A stretch of DNA of 64,000 nt from the NCBI RefSeq assembly GCF_011045835.1, contig NZ_CP047349.1, positions 1 to 64,000 of the forward strand. Direction: 5' to 3'. The notes under the pieces are model-generated. The model saw only the letters and a program-made list of their open reading frames with translations, did not search any database and was not told the DNA's origin. Positions within the stretch are counted from its first letter, which is position 1; every line of letters starts with the position of its first letter. The translations under genes were made by a program, and so were the position numbers. Shown here piece after piece: positions 63,981 through 64,000 of this stretch. This DNA comes from Proteus terrae subsp. cibarius (GTDB taxonomy: Bacteria; Pseudomonadota; Gammaproteobacteria; Enterobacterales; Enterobacteriaceae).

Positions 63981-64000
63981 TTCATGAGGTGTATATTTTT

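Overview
The window looks like the start of the chromosome record of a Proteus species (Morganellaceae, Enterobacterales). It opens exactly on the GTG start codon of dnaA and continues dnaA-dnaN-recF-gyrB. The housekeeping proteins closely match enterobacterial versions, the DNA is moderately AT-rich, and a polysaccharide (O-antigen) locus lies next to the secB-gpsA-cysE-trmL block, which is where Proteus carries its O-antigen genes. I cannot decide the species from sequence alone. No rRNA, tRNA, CRISPR array, prophage or intact insertion sequence was seen.

Layout. 1-6.1 kb: replication start and gyrase operon. 6.1-15.5 kb: metabolic and accessory genes: a transporter/tripeptidase pair (abgT-pepT), asd, a SAM methyltransferase, a MocR-type regulator divergent from a GNAT acetyltransferase, a secreted Sel1-repeat protein and murQ. 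15.6-22.4 kb: conserved enterobacterial block yicC, rph-pyrE, slmA, dut-coaBC, radC, rpmB-rpmG. 22.5-40.3 kb: lipopolysaccharide core region. It has an accessory four-gene glycosyltransferase operon, the O-antigen ligase waaL, mutM, then coaD-waaE-waaA, wabH-wabG-waaQ, the inserted pair wabN-GT9, and waaC-waaF-hldD. 40.6-51.1 kb: conserved block kbl-tdh, yibQ, envC, rimO, yibN, secB-gpsA-cysE plus a cysE-like paralogue, trmL. 51.1-64 kb: very AT-rich O-antigen cluster on the minus strand, still running at the right edge.

How the genes fit together. HldD makes the heptose precursor, WaaA adds Kdo, WaaC/WaaF/WaaQ add heptoses, WaaE adds a hexose, and WabG/WabH/WabN plus the accessory transferases build the uronic-acid and glucosamine containing core. 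The O-antigen cluster encodes a Wzx/Wzy system. A Gnu-type epimerase suggests a GalNAc-initiated unit, two Ugd copies supply UDP-glucuronate, and a VioA-like aminotransferase with an acetyltransferase and a WbqC-family protein suggests a 4-amino-4,6-dideoxyhexose. WaaL would join the finished O-chain to the core. Two JUMPstart/ops elements on the minus strand, one at the head of the visible cluster and one before wzy, indicate that RfaH controls the cluster as two units.

Most notable regulatory signals: a perfect LexA-type box upstream of radC, a three-way-junction-like leader before rpmB, a direct-repeat operator resembling PdxR/MocR sites over the start of the MocR-type gene, and the duplicated JUMPstart elements.
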